From: RGIG4079 sp045637505
GTDB lineage: Bacteria > Bacteroidota > Bacteroidia > Bacteroidales > Muribaculaceae
Length of the DNA stretch: 64,000 bases
Direction of reading: 5' to 3'
Assembly (NCBI GenBank): GCA_045637505.1
Contig: JAZTZO010000041.1
Coordinates: 88,010 to 152,009 of the forward strand
The notes beneath the pieces are model-generated. The model saw only the letters and a list, made by a program, of their open reading frames with translations. It searched no databases and had not been told where the DNA came from. How positions within the stretch are numbered: position 1 is the first letter of the stretch; each line of letters opens with the position of its first letter. Below, piece by piece: positions 29,435 to 39,118 of this stretch. The position numbers and the translations under genes are program-made.

Positions 29435-31294
29435 TTATTCTTTTTCAGAAAGTTCCAACCAACGCATTTCTTTTTCATCAAGAATCTCTTTTAGTTCATT
29501 ATAACGAGCCGACTTTTCTAAAATATCGGGTATCTCTTGACCACTATTAAACAACTTGTCAAGTGATTCTTTTTCGGTAGTCAATTCCTCTATATCAATG
29601 GCCAATTGCTCAAACTCTTTTCGCTCCTTGAATGTCATTTTGGCTTGACGTTCGGTTTTAGGTTTGTCATTAGTCTTTTCTTTGGGCTTGCTTGCTTCTT
29701 TATTTTCTTTGTCAAATTCATTTTTCCAATTGCGGTAATCGCTATAATTGCCTGGGAAGTCTTTAATAACGCCGTTCCCCTCAAAGACAAATAGGTGGTC
29801 AATAATATTGTCGAGAAAATATCGGTCGTGAGATATGACTATTAAGCAACCTTTGAAATTGCATAGATATTCTTCAAGAATGCCGAGGGTAACGATATCA
29901 AGGTCATTTGTAGGCTCATCGAGAATTAAAAAGTTAGGAGAACGCATTAACACCGCAGCAAGATGCAATCGGCATCGTTCACCGCCACTTAATGTGTGAA
30001 TATACTTTTGTTGGTCGGCAGGCGAAAATAGGAAATGGTTGAGAAATTGCATTGGCGAATAGTGTACATCTCCATTTACAACAACATCTTCGGCAATCTC
30101 GGTAATTGCATCAATTACTTTTTTATTTTCATTAAATTCTATGCCATCTTGACTATAATATCCAAAGCGAACAGTTTCGCCAACGTTCCATTCGCCACAG
30201 TCGGCTGGAATTATACCTTGAAGCATTTTGATGAAAGTTGATTTGCCGGCTCCGTTATTTCCTATAATGCCAAGTTTTTCATATCGAGCAAATGTATATG
30301 TGAAATCATCAAGAATCAATTTATCTCCAAATTTCTTTGATATACCTTCGGCTTCAAAAATTTTAGAGCCAATATACGACGAATTGACGTCAAGATTAAC
30401 ATTCCTTTCGGTTAGGTCAACTTGAGAACGTTTTTTAAGTTCATAAAATGAATCAATTCGATATTTAGCTTTTCCAGCGCGAGCTTGAGGTTGGCGGCTC
30501 ATCCATTCTTGTTCACGGCGCAAAGTGTTTTTTACTTTAGCAAGTTCGGCAGTCATTGCCTCGATGCGTTCTTTGCGACGACGAAGATAGTAATCGTAAT
30601 TACCATTGTAGGAGTATATTTGCTTATTATCAATTTCAATGATTTTGTTACACACTCGGTCAAGGAAATATCGGTCGTGGGTAACCATTAAAAGAGTTAT
30701 TCGTGAGCGAGTGAGATAATTTTCCAGCCATTCAATTATTTCAATATCAAGGTGGTTTGTTGGCTCGTCAAGTATAATTAAGTCGGGGTTCTCAAGAATA
30801 AGACGAGCTAAAGCTACGCGTTTGCGTTGACCTCCACTCAATGTGCTTATTTTAGCTGTTAAATCGGTTATTTTTAATTGAGTGAGAAGTTGTTTTAACT
30901 TGTCTTCATAGTCCCAGGCATTGGCATTATCCATGAGAGATATTGCACTGTTTATTTCATCAGCATCCCCATTGGTCAATGCATATTCATATTGGGCAAT
31001 TATTTTGGCCGTTTGCGAGTTGTCTAAAAGACAACTATCTAGAACTGTTGCATCAGATGAGAACTCGGGCATTTGGTCAAGTATCCCAACACGAAGATCG
31101 CTACGGAATGTAATTTTGCCCTCATCGGCAGTTTCTTTGCCTGAAATTATTTTCAATAATGTGCTTTTGCCGGTTCCATTCTTTGCAATGATACCTATTT
31201 TATCACCTTCGTTTACGCCAAAGGTTATTGATTCAAACAAAATGCGGTCGCCATAACTTTTTGTGAGGTCTTCTATTTGTAAGAAACTTGCCAT
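29435..31294 (-). CDS. ABC-F ATPase, Uup-like
   Basis: A 619-residue soluble protein with two ABC ATPase domains. Walker A motifs GKNGTGKST and GNNGAGKST and signature motifs LSGGQRKRVALARL and LSGGERCRLHLAAVL are present, each followed by an ILDEPTNHLD or ILDEPTNDLD Walker B. The linker between the cassettes is Arg-rich, and the tail (about 540-619) is a Lys/Glu coiled coil as in Uup. ABC-F proteins act on ribosomes; Uup is also linked to transposon excision and branched DNA. It has no membrane segment. A TACCTTTG box lies 20 bases upstream of the start. Confidence 0.9.
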   Translation of the reverse strand: MASFLQIEDLTKSYGDRILFESITFGVNEGDKIGIIAKNGTGKSTLLKIISGKETADEGKITFRSDLRVGILDQMPEFSSDATVLDSCLLDNSQTAKIIAQYEYALTNGDADEINSAISLMDNANAWDYEDKLKQLLTQLKITDLTAKISTLSGGQRKRVALARLILENPDLIILDEPTNHLDIEIIEWLENYLTRSRITLLMVTHDRYFLDRVCNKIIEIDNKQIYSYNGNYDYYLRRRKERIEAMTAELAKVKNTLRREQEWMSRQPQARAGKAKYRIDSFYELKKRSQVDLTERNVNLDVNSSYIGSKIFEAEGISKKFGDKLILDDFTYTFARYEKLGIIGNNGAGKSTFIKMLQGIIPADCGEWNVGETVRFGYYSQDGIEFNENKKVIDAITEIAEDVVVNGDVHYSPMQFLNHFLFSPADQQKYIHTLSGGERCRLHLAAVLMRSPNFLILDEPTNDLDIVTLGILEEYLCNFKGCLIVISHDRYFLDNIIDHLFVFEGNGVIKDFPGNYSDYRNWKNEFDKENKEASKPKEKTNDKPKTERQAKMTFKERKEFEQLAIDIEELTTEKESLDKLFNSGQEIPDILEKSARYNELKEILDEKEMRWLELSEKE

Positions 31295-31346
31295 AATATC
31301 TTAAATGTTTATGCAAAGGTAAGAATTTTGAACAATTTAGAGAAAG

Positions 31347-31379
31347 AAATAGACAATCAATGAAATTGATTGTCTATTT
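31347..31379 (-). terminator. hairpin after the DUF4270 gene
   Basis: A perfect 14-base stem (31347-31360 with 31366-31379) with loop TGAAA lies between the DUF4270 stop and the ABC-F promoter. The following U-tract is weak. Confidence 0.6.
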
Positions 31380-31409
31380 AAAACAGGTATTTAATAATTA
31401 TAATAGCTA

Positions 31410-32777
31410 TTAGAATATTATTGTCTGTGTACTATATGTAAACTTAATTGTTGCCTTATCTAAATGTAGTTTTGCCATGACAGGTGTTTCTACATATGGC
31501 ACTATATCTTTAATATATATAGCCCCTGAAGTTGAGATTGTCTCACTATTAACGCTGACAGGAACAATGACAAATTCCTCATCTTCGGGAGTGATGTTTT
31601 CTTTTTTCGACATGTTTATAATATATGACCTCATGTCAGAGAACTTGTAACATCTGGTTTCGTTATTATATACAGCATAAAAAGATGATTCATTGTCGGT
31701 AACCTCGCTATTTGCAAAGAAATCATTAAGTTTTGTTTTTTGAATCAATAGCACATATGGAGGAGGGGTGATGTTGTAGTTATTTTTTATTTTTGACACG
31801 GGAATTTGGAATGTAAGAGAATTTATTACAGCCAAGTTACCGCTATTAACCTTATATGCTTCAATGATTTCTTTTGTTGGGAAGTTAATTGTTACATTAG
31901 TTCCAGTTGGAGCAACAAGTATATTGTCTCCATTTTGAATCATCGTCTTAAGGTCATCAGATATGTTGTATATGATATTGTTGTTGGTGATGATTTCGGG
32001 AGTGACAGCAAAGTAGTTGCCTACTTTAAGATATGTTGAGTCTTTGCCCGTATCTTCCATTTTTACGGTTCGGTGGTAATATAATTTCACTTGAGAGTTG
32101 GAAATTTTCATAATTCTACCACTACCAAACGAGTTGGCGATATATATACCAGGGAAAAATTGGGCAAATTGAGTTGGGTCGGAGTAAATTTCGGGTGACT
32201 CTTTGTATTTATTGAAAAATTCGCGACCTAAATCAATCGGTAAATCAATAGTGATAGTTCTAAATGGTAGCTTTTTGAGGGAATCGCTTGCGGCTAATGC
32301 ATTAGCCGAATATGAGGTTGAACCTAAAAGGTCTAATTCAGAGTAATATCCTTTAGGGTCAAAGTTGCTATAAATAGGAGAGGGTAACTGCTTGTTTAGT
32401 CGATAAACTTTTAGCCCCATAGGTGCGATAGAGTCACCTATATATCCACCATTAGGTATTTGAAGAAGTAGTTTTATTGAGTCAATGTTATTGGCATTAA
32501 TACCTATCGTGTCAAATTTGTCGGCTGGCATGAATTGGGTTACTACATCCGATGTTAAGTAACCAAATCCTTGTGCATTAATCTTGCCAAGTAATTGTGT
32601 TAGTGTGCGCGATTGTATTTTCTCACTATATATGGTACTACCATCTACGGTGAATGAAGAGTCAACTATAATCTCGACTTCTTCTTGTGTTATCGATGTT
32701 CCTATAGTAGAACTATCTTCGCAACTAAATAAAGCAATAGCAGCAATTACAACGAAGATTTTCGATATGATTTTCAT
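31410..32777 (-). CDS. DUF4270 family lipoprotein
   Basis: A 455-residue predicted lipoprotein: hydrophobic signal and LFSC lipobox with C19, followed by EDSSTIGTSI. The DUF4270 pattern (an early VDSSFTV, a LLGK-NAQGFGYLTSDVVTQF segment and strands throughout) is recognisable. Function is unknown; the family is restricted to Bacteroidota and is presumably exposed on the outer membrane. It lies 29 bases downstream of the starch-synthase-domain gene and is probably cotranscribed with it. Confidence 0.75.
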   Translation of the reverse strand: MKIISKIFVVIAAIALFSCEDSSTIGTSITQEEVEIIVDSSFTVDGSTIYSEKIQSRTLTQLLGKINAQGFGYLTSDVVTQFMPADKFDTIGINANNIDSIKLLLQIPNGGYIGDSIAPMGLKVYRLNKQLPSPIYSNFDPKGYYSELDLLGSTSYSANALAASDSLKKLPFRTITIDLPIDLGREFFNKYKESPEIYSDPTQFAQFFPGIYIANSFGSGRIMKISNSQVKLYYHRTVKMEDTGKDSTYLKVGNYFAVTPEIITNNNIIYNISDDLKTMIQNGDNILVAPTGTNVTINFPTKEIIEAYKVNSGNLAVINSLTFQIPVSKIKNNYNITPPPYVLLIQKTKLNDFFANSEVTDNESSFYAVYNNETRCYKFSDMRSYIINMSKKENITPEDEEFVIVPVSVNSETISTSGAIYIKDIVPYVETPVMAKLHLDKATIKFTYSTQTIIF

Positions 32778-32806
32778 ATTAAAAGGAATTATATAATTAA
32801 TTATCC

Positions 32807-33607
32807 TTAAAGAGATTTGTAGAATTCGGCATAAGCATCAATATAGCTTTCTTCTCCAGGGTATTCCATAAATGGTTTACCTAACGATTTAGCATATTCA
32901 ACCAATTCGGGGTTGACCGATTGTGATGCTTGGATTACGCCATCAGAATATTTGATAGCTAATTTGTTTAATGTTAGGTAGTCAACAGGGCCGTTGATTA
33001 ACTCAAGGTCTTCTTCTGCAAAACCATCCATTTTCATTTTTTCAAAGAAACGCTCGTTAAGAGTGCCTTCAAAGTTTTCATCAAATAATGCATATACAAC
33101 TTTAGCATCGCTAAAAGAAGGATCTTCTTGATAATATTTCTTGATATAGATAGGAGCTAAAGCCGAAATCCATCCCGAACAATGAACAATTGAAGGAACC
33201 CAACGTAGTTTTTTTACAGTTTCAACAACACCTCTAACGTAGAACATAATACGTTCATCGTTTTCTTCAGGATATTGTCGTGTTTCAAGATCGGTTGCTA
33301 CATGGTGTTGGAAATAGTCTTCATTGTCGATGAAGTAAATCTGCATTCGAGCAGGTTGCAATGTCGCAACTTTGATAATTAAAGGATGATCAGTGTCGTC
33401 AATTATTAAGTTCATCCCAGAAAGTCGTATAACTTCGTGAAGCTGATTTCTACGTTCATTTATACAACCATATTTTGGCATAAATGTGCGCACTTCAAAC
33501 CCTTTTTCTTGAATGCCATGTGGAATATTTTTTCCGAGTTCCGACATAGGAGTTGAGGGTAGATAGGGGGTTATTTCTTCCGAAATATATAAAACTTTAT
33601 TATCCAT
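32807..33607 (-). CDS. glycogen/starch synthase N-terminal (GT5) domain protein, stand-alone
   Basis: A 266-residue protein matching only the N-terminal Rossmann half of GT5 glycogen synthases (VLYISEEITPYLPSTPMSELGKNIPHGIQEKG). The C-terminal nucleotide-sugar half, another 200 or so residues in full enzymes, is absent with no sign of a frameshift. The family glycine-rich ADP-glucose loop is replaced by PMSELGKN. It is therefore unlikely to make glycogen by itself. I recall this half-size protein beside a DUF4270 lipoprotein in other Bacteroidales, which suggests a conserved but unknown joint role. A TATCTTTG box lies at 33649-33656. Confidence 0.75.
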   Translation of the reverse strand: MDNKVLYISEEITPYLPSTPMSELGKNIPHGIQEKGFEVRTFMPKYGCINERRNQLHEVIRLSGMNLIIDDTDHPLIIKVATLQPARMQIYFIDNEDYFQHHVATDLETRQYPEENDERIMFYVRGVVETVKKLRWVPSIVHCSGWISALAPIYIKKYYQEDPSFSDAKVVYALFDENFEGTLNERFFEKMKMDGFAEEDLELINGPVDYLTLNKLAIKYSDGVIQASQSVNPELVEYAKSLGKPFMEYPGEESYIDAYAEFYKSL

Positions 33608-33792
33608 AAATTTAAGTTATGTCTTTGACTTGAATTATTTTTATTTTGCAAAGATAGCACTTTTTTTTGGAATAAATGGGATTATAGCCTTTTCAACTGC
33701 TTTTTATTATTAATAATTTACTTTCTTTTGTTAATTTAGATAATGAATACTAAAAATTGCACTGAATTCTTTTTTTTGCCGTATCGTTGTGC

Positions 33793-33800
33793 TAACTTTG
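33793..33800 (+). promoter_or_regulatory. -7 box upstream of the dsbD-mazG-topB run
   Basis: TAACTTTG lies 26 bases before the first start codon of the run. A TTG 23 bases upstream (33767-33769) is a possible but loosely spaced -33 element. Confidence 0.5.
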
Positions 33801-33826
33801 CAGTGAATTTTGTATAGAAAACAGTT

Positions 33827-34288
33827 ATGAAAAAGATATCATTAATTTTAGTCGTATTATTGAGCTCTATATTTAGTATGTCGGCTCAAAAACCTATCAA
33901 GTGGCGCTCTAATGTGAAAATGACAAGCGAAACAGAGGGCGTGGTAACTATCAAAGCAATAATAGAGCCAGGATGGCATTTATATGGTATGCAAATTCCG
34001 ACGGGAGGCCCTAAAGCAACAAAGATTGATTTGACTTCATCGGAAGGTGTGAAGTTTATAGGAAATATTACTCCATCTATTGCCCCTAAAAAAGTTTACG
34101 ATAAAACTTTTGACTTGAATTTGAATTGGTGGGATCAAAATGTAACTTTTACTCAAAAATTTAAGGTGGCATCTAAAAATGGCGCCAAGATTGTTGGTGT
34201 AATTTCATATATGGGGTGTAATGACCAAACATGTTCACCTCCATCTACTCAATCTATAAACATTGTTGTGCCATCATTCAAGAAATAA
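33827..34288 (+). CDS. stand-alone DsbD alpha-like exported domain
   Basis: A 153-residue exported protein: signal peptide to about residue 20 (MSAQ) and a single beta-sandwich like the N-terminal domain of DsbD. It carries the paired cysteines C131 and C136 in GCNDQTCSPP. In DsbD this pair passes electrons from the membrane to periplasmic partners. It is clearly similar to the first 150 residues of the next gene (shared PIKW, GWHLYG, GGPK and WWD), so it looks like a tandem duplication. The gap to dsbD is five bases, so one transcript is likely. Confidence 0.8.
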   Translation: MKKISLILVVLLSSIFSMSAQKPIKWRSNVKMTSETEGVVTIKAIIEPGWHLYGMQIPTGGPKATKIDLTSSEGVKFIGNITPSIAPKKVYDKTFDLNLNWWDQNVTFTQKFKVASKNGAKIVGVISYMGCNDQTCSPPSTQSINIVVPSFKK

Positions 34289-34293
34289 AATAA

Positions 34294-36291
34294 ATGAAGA
34301 GAACTTTTTTTTCTATTGCTATTTTAGTGTTGACCTTTATCGGTGCGTTTTCTCAAGTTAAAACACCAATAAAGTGGAATAATAAAGTGGAAATGACCTC
34401 TGCTAAAGAGGGCGATTTCGTTTTTGTTGTAACGGTCGACCAAGGTTGGCATTTGTATGGTTTTAATCTTCCTGAAGGAGGCCCTAAATCAACAAATATT
34501 ATTTTTGATAAAAACGACAATGTGGAGTTGATAGGTTCAATTGTTCCATCAATCCCTCCTACAGAAAAAGTCGATCCTATATTTTCATTGCAATTGTCGT
34601 GGTGGGATTCAAATGTGACTTTTAAACAAAAATTTAGAATCAAAGAAGATGTAAAAACTACGATTACTGGTCGCATTGAATTCCAAGGTTGTAATAATGA
34701 ATCATGTATAGCTCCAACAAAAGAGGTATTCTCATTAGAGGTAGGTTCGGGACAAGCAAATACTTCGCCTACAGTTGATTCAGTCGTTGTTCAACAACCA
34801 CAAATGATTCTTCCTCAACAAAATCAGTTAAACTCCAAAAACAATGCCGAAAATTCATGGTGGGCACCTGTTGATGTGCCTGCTGAAGATGAATCGGAGC
34901 AACCTTCAACCAATTCTCCTTGGTGGATGATATTTATTTATGGTTTCTTTGGAGGGTTAGCTGCATTGATTACTCCATGTGTGTGGCCTCTTATCCCGAT
35001 GACCGTAAGCTTCTTTTTGAAAAAGAATAAATCAAAAGCTAAATCAATTCAAGACGCAATGACCTATGGCGTTGCAATTATCGTGATATATCTAATCTTG
35101 GGATTGGCTATTACTGTTATATTTGGAGCAGGTAAGTTAAACGAATTGGCTACAAGCGCACTTTTTAATATTATATTTTTCGTGTTGCTTGTTGTGTTTG
35201 GTATTTCATTCCTTGGCGCATTTGATATCAAACTACCTTCCAAATGGTCAAATGCTATCGATGGCAAAGCTGAGCAAACGACTGGCTTTATTAGTATATT
35301 CTTTATGGCCTTTACATTGGCATTGGTATCGTTCTCATGTACAGGTCCATTGATTGGAACACTATTAGTTGAAGCAGCTTCAATAGGAGATATTTCTGGC
35401 CCCGCAATTGGTATGGCTGGCTTTGCTGTAGCATTAGCTATTCCTTTCACATTATTTGCGATTTTCCCATCTATGCTCAAGAGTATGCCCAAATCGGGTG
35501 GATGGCTAAATTCGGTTAAGGTAGTGCTTGGTTTCTTGGAATTGGCTTTAGCCCTAAAATTCTTATCTGTAGCCGACTTGTGTGAAGGCTGGGGTATTCT
35601 CGATCGTGAAGTATTCTTGGTGTTGTGGATTGTAATATTTGCAATGTTAGGTTTTTATTTATTGGGTAAATTAAAATTTGCTCATGATGCCGATTTGCAA
35701 TATGTATCAGTTCCTCGATTGTTTTTAGCGATTGCATCATTTGCATTTGTCATATATATGATTCCTGGATTATGGGGAGCCCCATTGAAAAGTATTAGTG
35801 CGTTTGCTCCTCCATTGAGTACCCAAGATTTTAATCTATATGGTGGAGGCTTTAAGGAATTTGACGATTATGATGCAGGAATGAAATATGCCGAAGAAAA
35901 TAATATGCCAGTATTGATTGACTTTACCGGACACGGATGTGTTAATTGTCGCAAGATGGAAAGTGCAGTGTTTGATACTGAACGCATACACAAGGTAATA
36001 AATGAAAATTATGTATTGATAAAACTCGTTGTTGACGACAAGGCCGATTTAGATTCAGCTTATACTATTAATGAAAATGGTAAAACAAAACTAATTGAAA
36101 CCGTTGGCGATAAATGGTCATATTTGCAACAACACAAATTCCAAACAAGCACTCAACCCTATTATGTAGTGCTTGATAACAATGGCAACCCATTGATGAA
36201 CTCGAGAGGATACGACCCAGCCGAGAGTGTTGATGCATTTGAAGCATGGCTTATTGATGGCGTTGAAGAATACAACAAAAATAAAAAGTAA
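34294..36291 (+). CDS. dsbD: thiol:disulfide interchange protein DsbD
   Basis: A 665-residue three-part membrane protein that carries electrons from cytoplasmic thioredoxin to the periplasm. After a signal peptide come the alpha domain with C133 and C138, a spacer rich in Gln, Pro and Ser (about 150-210), a CcdA-like membrane part of eight or so spans with C229 in TPCVWPL and C349 in SCTGPLIG, and a thioredoxin-like gamma domain with C549-VN-C552 in GHGCVNCRKM. All six redox cysteines are present. The stop overlaps the mazG start by one base (TAATG). Confidence 0.92.
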   Translation: MKRTFFSIAILVLTFIGAFSQVKTPIKWNNKVEMTSAKEGDFVFVVTVDQGWHLYGFNLPEGGPKSTNIIFDKNDNVELIGSIVPSIPPTEKVDPIFSLQLSWWDSNVTFKQKFRIKEDVKTTITGRIEFQGCNNESCIAPTKEVFSLEVGSGQANTSPTVDSVVVQQPQMILPQQNQLNSKNNAENSWWAPVDVPAEDESEQPSTNSPWWMIFIYGFFGGLAALITPCVWPLIPMTVSFFLKKNKSKAKSIQDAMTYGVAIIVIYLILGLAITVIFGAGKLNELATSALFNIIFFVLLVVFGISFLGAFDIKLPSKWSNAIDGKAEQTTGFISIFFMAFTLALVSFSCTGPLIGTLLVEAASIGDISGPAIGMAGFAVALAIPFTLFAIFPSMLKSMPKSGGWLNSVKVVLGFLELALALKFLSVADLCEGWGILDREVFLVLWIVIFAMLGFYLLGKLKFAHDADLQYVSVPRLFLAIASFAFVIYMIPGLWGAPLKSISAFAPPLSTQDFNLYGGGFKEFDDYDAGMKYAEENNMPVLIDFTGHGCVNCRKMESAVFDTERIHKVINENYVLIKLVVDDKADLDSAYTINENGKTKLIETVGDKWSYLQQHKFQTSTQPYYVVLDNNGNPLMNSRGYDPAESVDAFEAWLIDGVEEYNKNKK

Positions 36292-37082
36292 TGTCTCACA
36301 CACGAGAGGAAAAGATTGAAGCATTAGGGCGTATTATAGATACTCTTGACGAGTTGAGAGTAAAATGCCCTTGGGATAGAAAGCAAACAAACGAAAGCCT
36401 TCGCCCCAACACAATCGAGGAAGTATATGAATTGTGTGATGCTTTGATTGGCAACGATGTTCCCAATATAAAGAAAGAACTTGGCGATGTATTGTTGCAT
36501 GTGCTATTTTATGCTAAAATAGCCGATGAACAAGGACAATTTGATATTGCCGATGTTGCCGATGCTCTTAACGCAAAACTTATATTTCGACACCCACATG
36601 TATTTGGCGCTGTAAATGTCAAAGATGCACACGATGTGGAGCAAAATTGGGAGCAGATAAAGCTTAAAGAAAAAGGAGGAAATAAGACTGTCTTGGCTGG
36701 AGTGCCAACAGCCTTGCCCTCAATGATTAAAGCCAATCGCATCCAAGAAAAGGCTGCAAATGTTGGTTTTGATTGGGAAGAACCTAGCCAAGTATGGGAT
36801 AAAGTCAAGGAAGAGATTGAAGAATTGTCTCATGAACTGGGGCATATGGATAAGGCAAAGATGGAAGAAGAAATGGGTGATGTGTTTTTTAGTCTCATAA
36901 ATGCTTCTCGTCTTTATGGTATCGATCCCGAAAATGCTCTTGAGAAAACAAACAAAAAGTTTATAAATCGCTTTAATTATTTAGAGACCAAAGTCGCAAA
37001 TCTTGGAAAGAGTCTGAAAGAGATGACTCTTGAAGAGATGGATGAGATTTGGAATGAAGCAAAGTCGTTAGAGCGTAAATAA
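36291..37082 (+). CDS. mazG: nucleoside triphosphate pyrophosphohydrolase MazG
   Basis: A 263-residue cytoplasmic enzyme that hydrolyses NTPs or dNTPs to monophosphate and pyrophosphate. It has two MazG helical domains: the first with RVKCPWDRKQT, TIEEVYEL and KKELGDVLLHV, and the second (about 150-260) with VKEEIEELSHE and EEEMGDVFFSLIN. Length matches full MazG (about 260). The one-base overlap with dsbD and the short gap to topB imply coexpression, although the three roles are not obviously related. Confidence 0.93.
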   Translation: MSHTREEKIEALGRIIDTLDELRVKCPWDRKQTNESLRPNTIEEVYELCDALIGNDVPNIKKELGDVLLHVLFYAKIADEQGQFDIADVADALNAKLIFRHPHVFGAVNVKDAHDVEQNWEQIKLKEKGGNKTVLAGVPTALPSMIKANRIQEKAANVGFDWEEPSQVWDKVKEEIEELSHELGHMDKAKMEEEMGDVFFSLINASRLYGIDPENALEKTNKKFINRFNYLETKVANLGKSLKEMTLEEMDEIWNEAKSLERK

Positions 37083-37092
37083 TATTGGGGTT

Positions 37093-39111
37093 GTGATTCT
37101 TTGCATTACAGAGAAACCAAGTGTGGCAAAAGACATTGCCTCCATATTAGGGGCAAATGTGCGTCGTGATGGCTATTATGAAGGCGGTGATTATAAAGTC
37201 ACATGGACCTATGGACATCTATGCACATTGAAAGAACCAGCCGATTATACCGACCTATGGAAACGATGGTCGCTTGGTGCATTGCCCATGATTCCACCTA
37301 AATTTGGCATTAAATTAATCGAACAAGATAGCATTATTAGGCAATTTAAAGTTATTGAATCGTTGATTGCCGAAGCATCTCAAGTTATAAACTGTGGTGA
37401 CGCTGGACAAGAAGGTGAGTTGATACAACGCTGGGTAATGCAAAAAGCTAATTGTCATTGCCCCGTGAGTCGTCTATGGATTTCTTCTCTTACCGATGAG
37501 TCCATTAAAGAAGGATTTCAGTCATTGAAACCTCAACAAGAGTTTGATAATCTTTATTTTGCTGGATTGTCAAGAGCTATTGGTGATTGGGTATTGGGTA
37601 TGAACGCTACTCGTTTGTATTCATTGAAATATTCAGTGCCGGGCAAGGTGTTGTCAATAGGACGAGTGCAAACTCCCACATTGGCATTGATAGTTCAGCG
37701 ACATCACGAAATAGTTAATTTCGTTCCCGAAGATTTTTGGGAGCTGAAAACTTCATATCGTGAAGTGGTGTTTAATGCAACCTCAGGGCGTTTTAAATCG
37801 CCCGAAGAGGCCACCGAAGCATTAAATAAAATCAAAGATGCACTATTTGTTGTTAAAGAGGTCACTGAAAAGAAAGGAAAAGAGTCTCCTCAACGACTGT
37901 TTGACCTCACTTCGTTGCAGGTTGAATGCAATAAGCGATGGGGCTGGACTGCCGATGACACATTGCGTCTAATTCAATCGCTGTATGAAAAGAAAGTAAC
38001 TACATATCCTCGTGTAGATACAACTTACTTAAGTGATGATATTTATCCTAAAGTTCCCGATATTTTAAAGCGTATGACTCCATACGCTAATCTCACAGCC
38101 TCTATACTTGAGAAAAAATTGCCAAAGAGCAAGAAGGTGTTTGATAATTCAAAGGTGACCGACCACCATGCAATTATTCCCACAGGGCAAGCACCGAGCT
38201 CTTTAGTTGGAGATGAGCGAAAACTATATCATTTAATTGCGTTACGCTTTATATCGGCCTTCTATCCCGATTGTGAGTTTTTGACAACTACAGTAATAGG
38301 CGATGCTGGAGGTGTGGGTTTTAAGGCTACGGGGAAAGTTATAGTCGAGCCCGGGTGGAGAATTGTTTATGAGTCAGATAAATCATCGGCCGAAGAACAA
38401 AGTGAGGATAAAATTTTGCCACCATTTACTGTTGGCGAAAGTGGTACTCACGAACCTTCATTGTTAAAAAAAATGACACAACCCCCCAAGTACTATACCG
38501 AAGGTACATTATTGCGCGCTATGGAATCGGCGGGTAAAACTGTCGATGATGAGGAGTTGCGCGATGCAATGAAAGAAAATGGGATAGGGCGTCCGTCAAC
38601 TCGTGCAGCGATAATTGAGACTTTATTTAAACGACGATACATTTATCGAGAACGCAAAAATATAATGGCGTCACAAGCTGGTATCGATTTGATTGCTACA
38701 ATTAACGACGAATTGCTCAAAAGTGCAAAATTAACTGGCCTTTGGGAGAATAAACTACGCCGAATTGAGCGTGGTGAATATAAGGCTGCTGATTTTATAA
38801 CCGAGCTAAAATCAATGGTTGAGGAAATTGTGATAAATGTGCTCAGCGATAATTCGTCAAGAAAAATTGAAATCATTGAAGAAGAGAAAAAAACATCAAA
38901 AGCCAAATCTAAATCACAGGGCGAACGAAAACGAATTACAAAGTTTGAGCAAATCCCATGTCCAAAATGTGGCAAGGGGCATATATTGAAAGGTCGCACA
39001 GCCATTGGTTGTAGTGAGTATAAAAATGGATGTGACTTGAAATTGCCGTTTGAGCAATATCCCGAAACTCTCACTCCATCAAAACTTAATAAGTTAATCA
39101 ACAATAAATAG
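37093..39111 (+). CDS. topB: DNA topoisomerase III
   Basis: A 672-residue type IA topoisomerase. The start is GTG: MILCITEKPSVAKDIA lines up with the family N-terminus and no in-frame ATG precedes it. The TOPRIM domain has the catalytic-type Glu in TEKPS, but its acidic motif reads GDAGQEGELI rather than the classical DxDxEG. The active-site tyrosine is Y305 in TYPRVDTTYL. A C-terminal zinc-finger-like segment has CPKC near residue 622 and later Cys in IGCSEYKNGC. It probably decatenates replication intermediates. It belongs to the dsbD-mazG run, with the NUDIX gene seven bases after its stop. Confidence 0.93.
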   Translation: MILCITEKPSVAKDIASILGANVRRDGYYEGGDYKVTWTYGHLCTLKEPADYTDLWKRWSLGALPMIPPKFGIKLIEQDSIIRQFKVIESLIAEASQVINCGDAGQEGELIQRWVMQKANCHCPVSRLWISSLTDESIKEGFQSLKPQQEFDNLYFAGLSRAIGDWVLGMNATRLYSLKYSVPGKVLSIGRVQTPTLALIVQRHHEIVNFVPEDFWELKTSYREVVFNATSGRFKSPEEATEALNKIKDALFVVKEVTEKKGKESPQRLFDLTSLQVECNKRWGWTADDTLRLIQSLYEKKVTTYPRVDTTYLSDDIYPKVPDILKRMTPYANLTASILEKKLPKSKKVFDNSKVTDHHAIIPTGQAPSSLVGDERKLYHLIALRFISAFYPDCEFLTTTVIGDAGGVGFKATGKVIVEPGWRIVYESDKSSAEEQSEDKILPPFTVGESGTHEPSLLKKMTQPPKYYTEGTLLRAMESAGKTVDDEELRDAMKENGIGRPSTRAAIIETLFKRRYIYRERKNIMASQAGIDLIATINDELLKSAKLTGLWENKLRRIERGEYKAADFITELKSMVEEIVINVLSDNSSRKIEIIEEEKKTSKAKSKSQGERKRITKFEQIPCPKCGKGHILKGRTAIGCSEYKNGCDLKLPFEQYPETLTPSKLNKLINNK

Positions 39112-39118
39112 CCTCATT

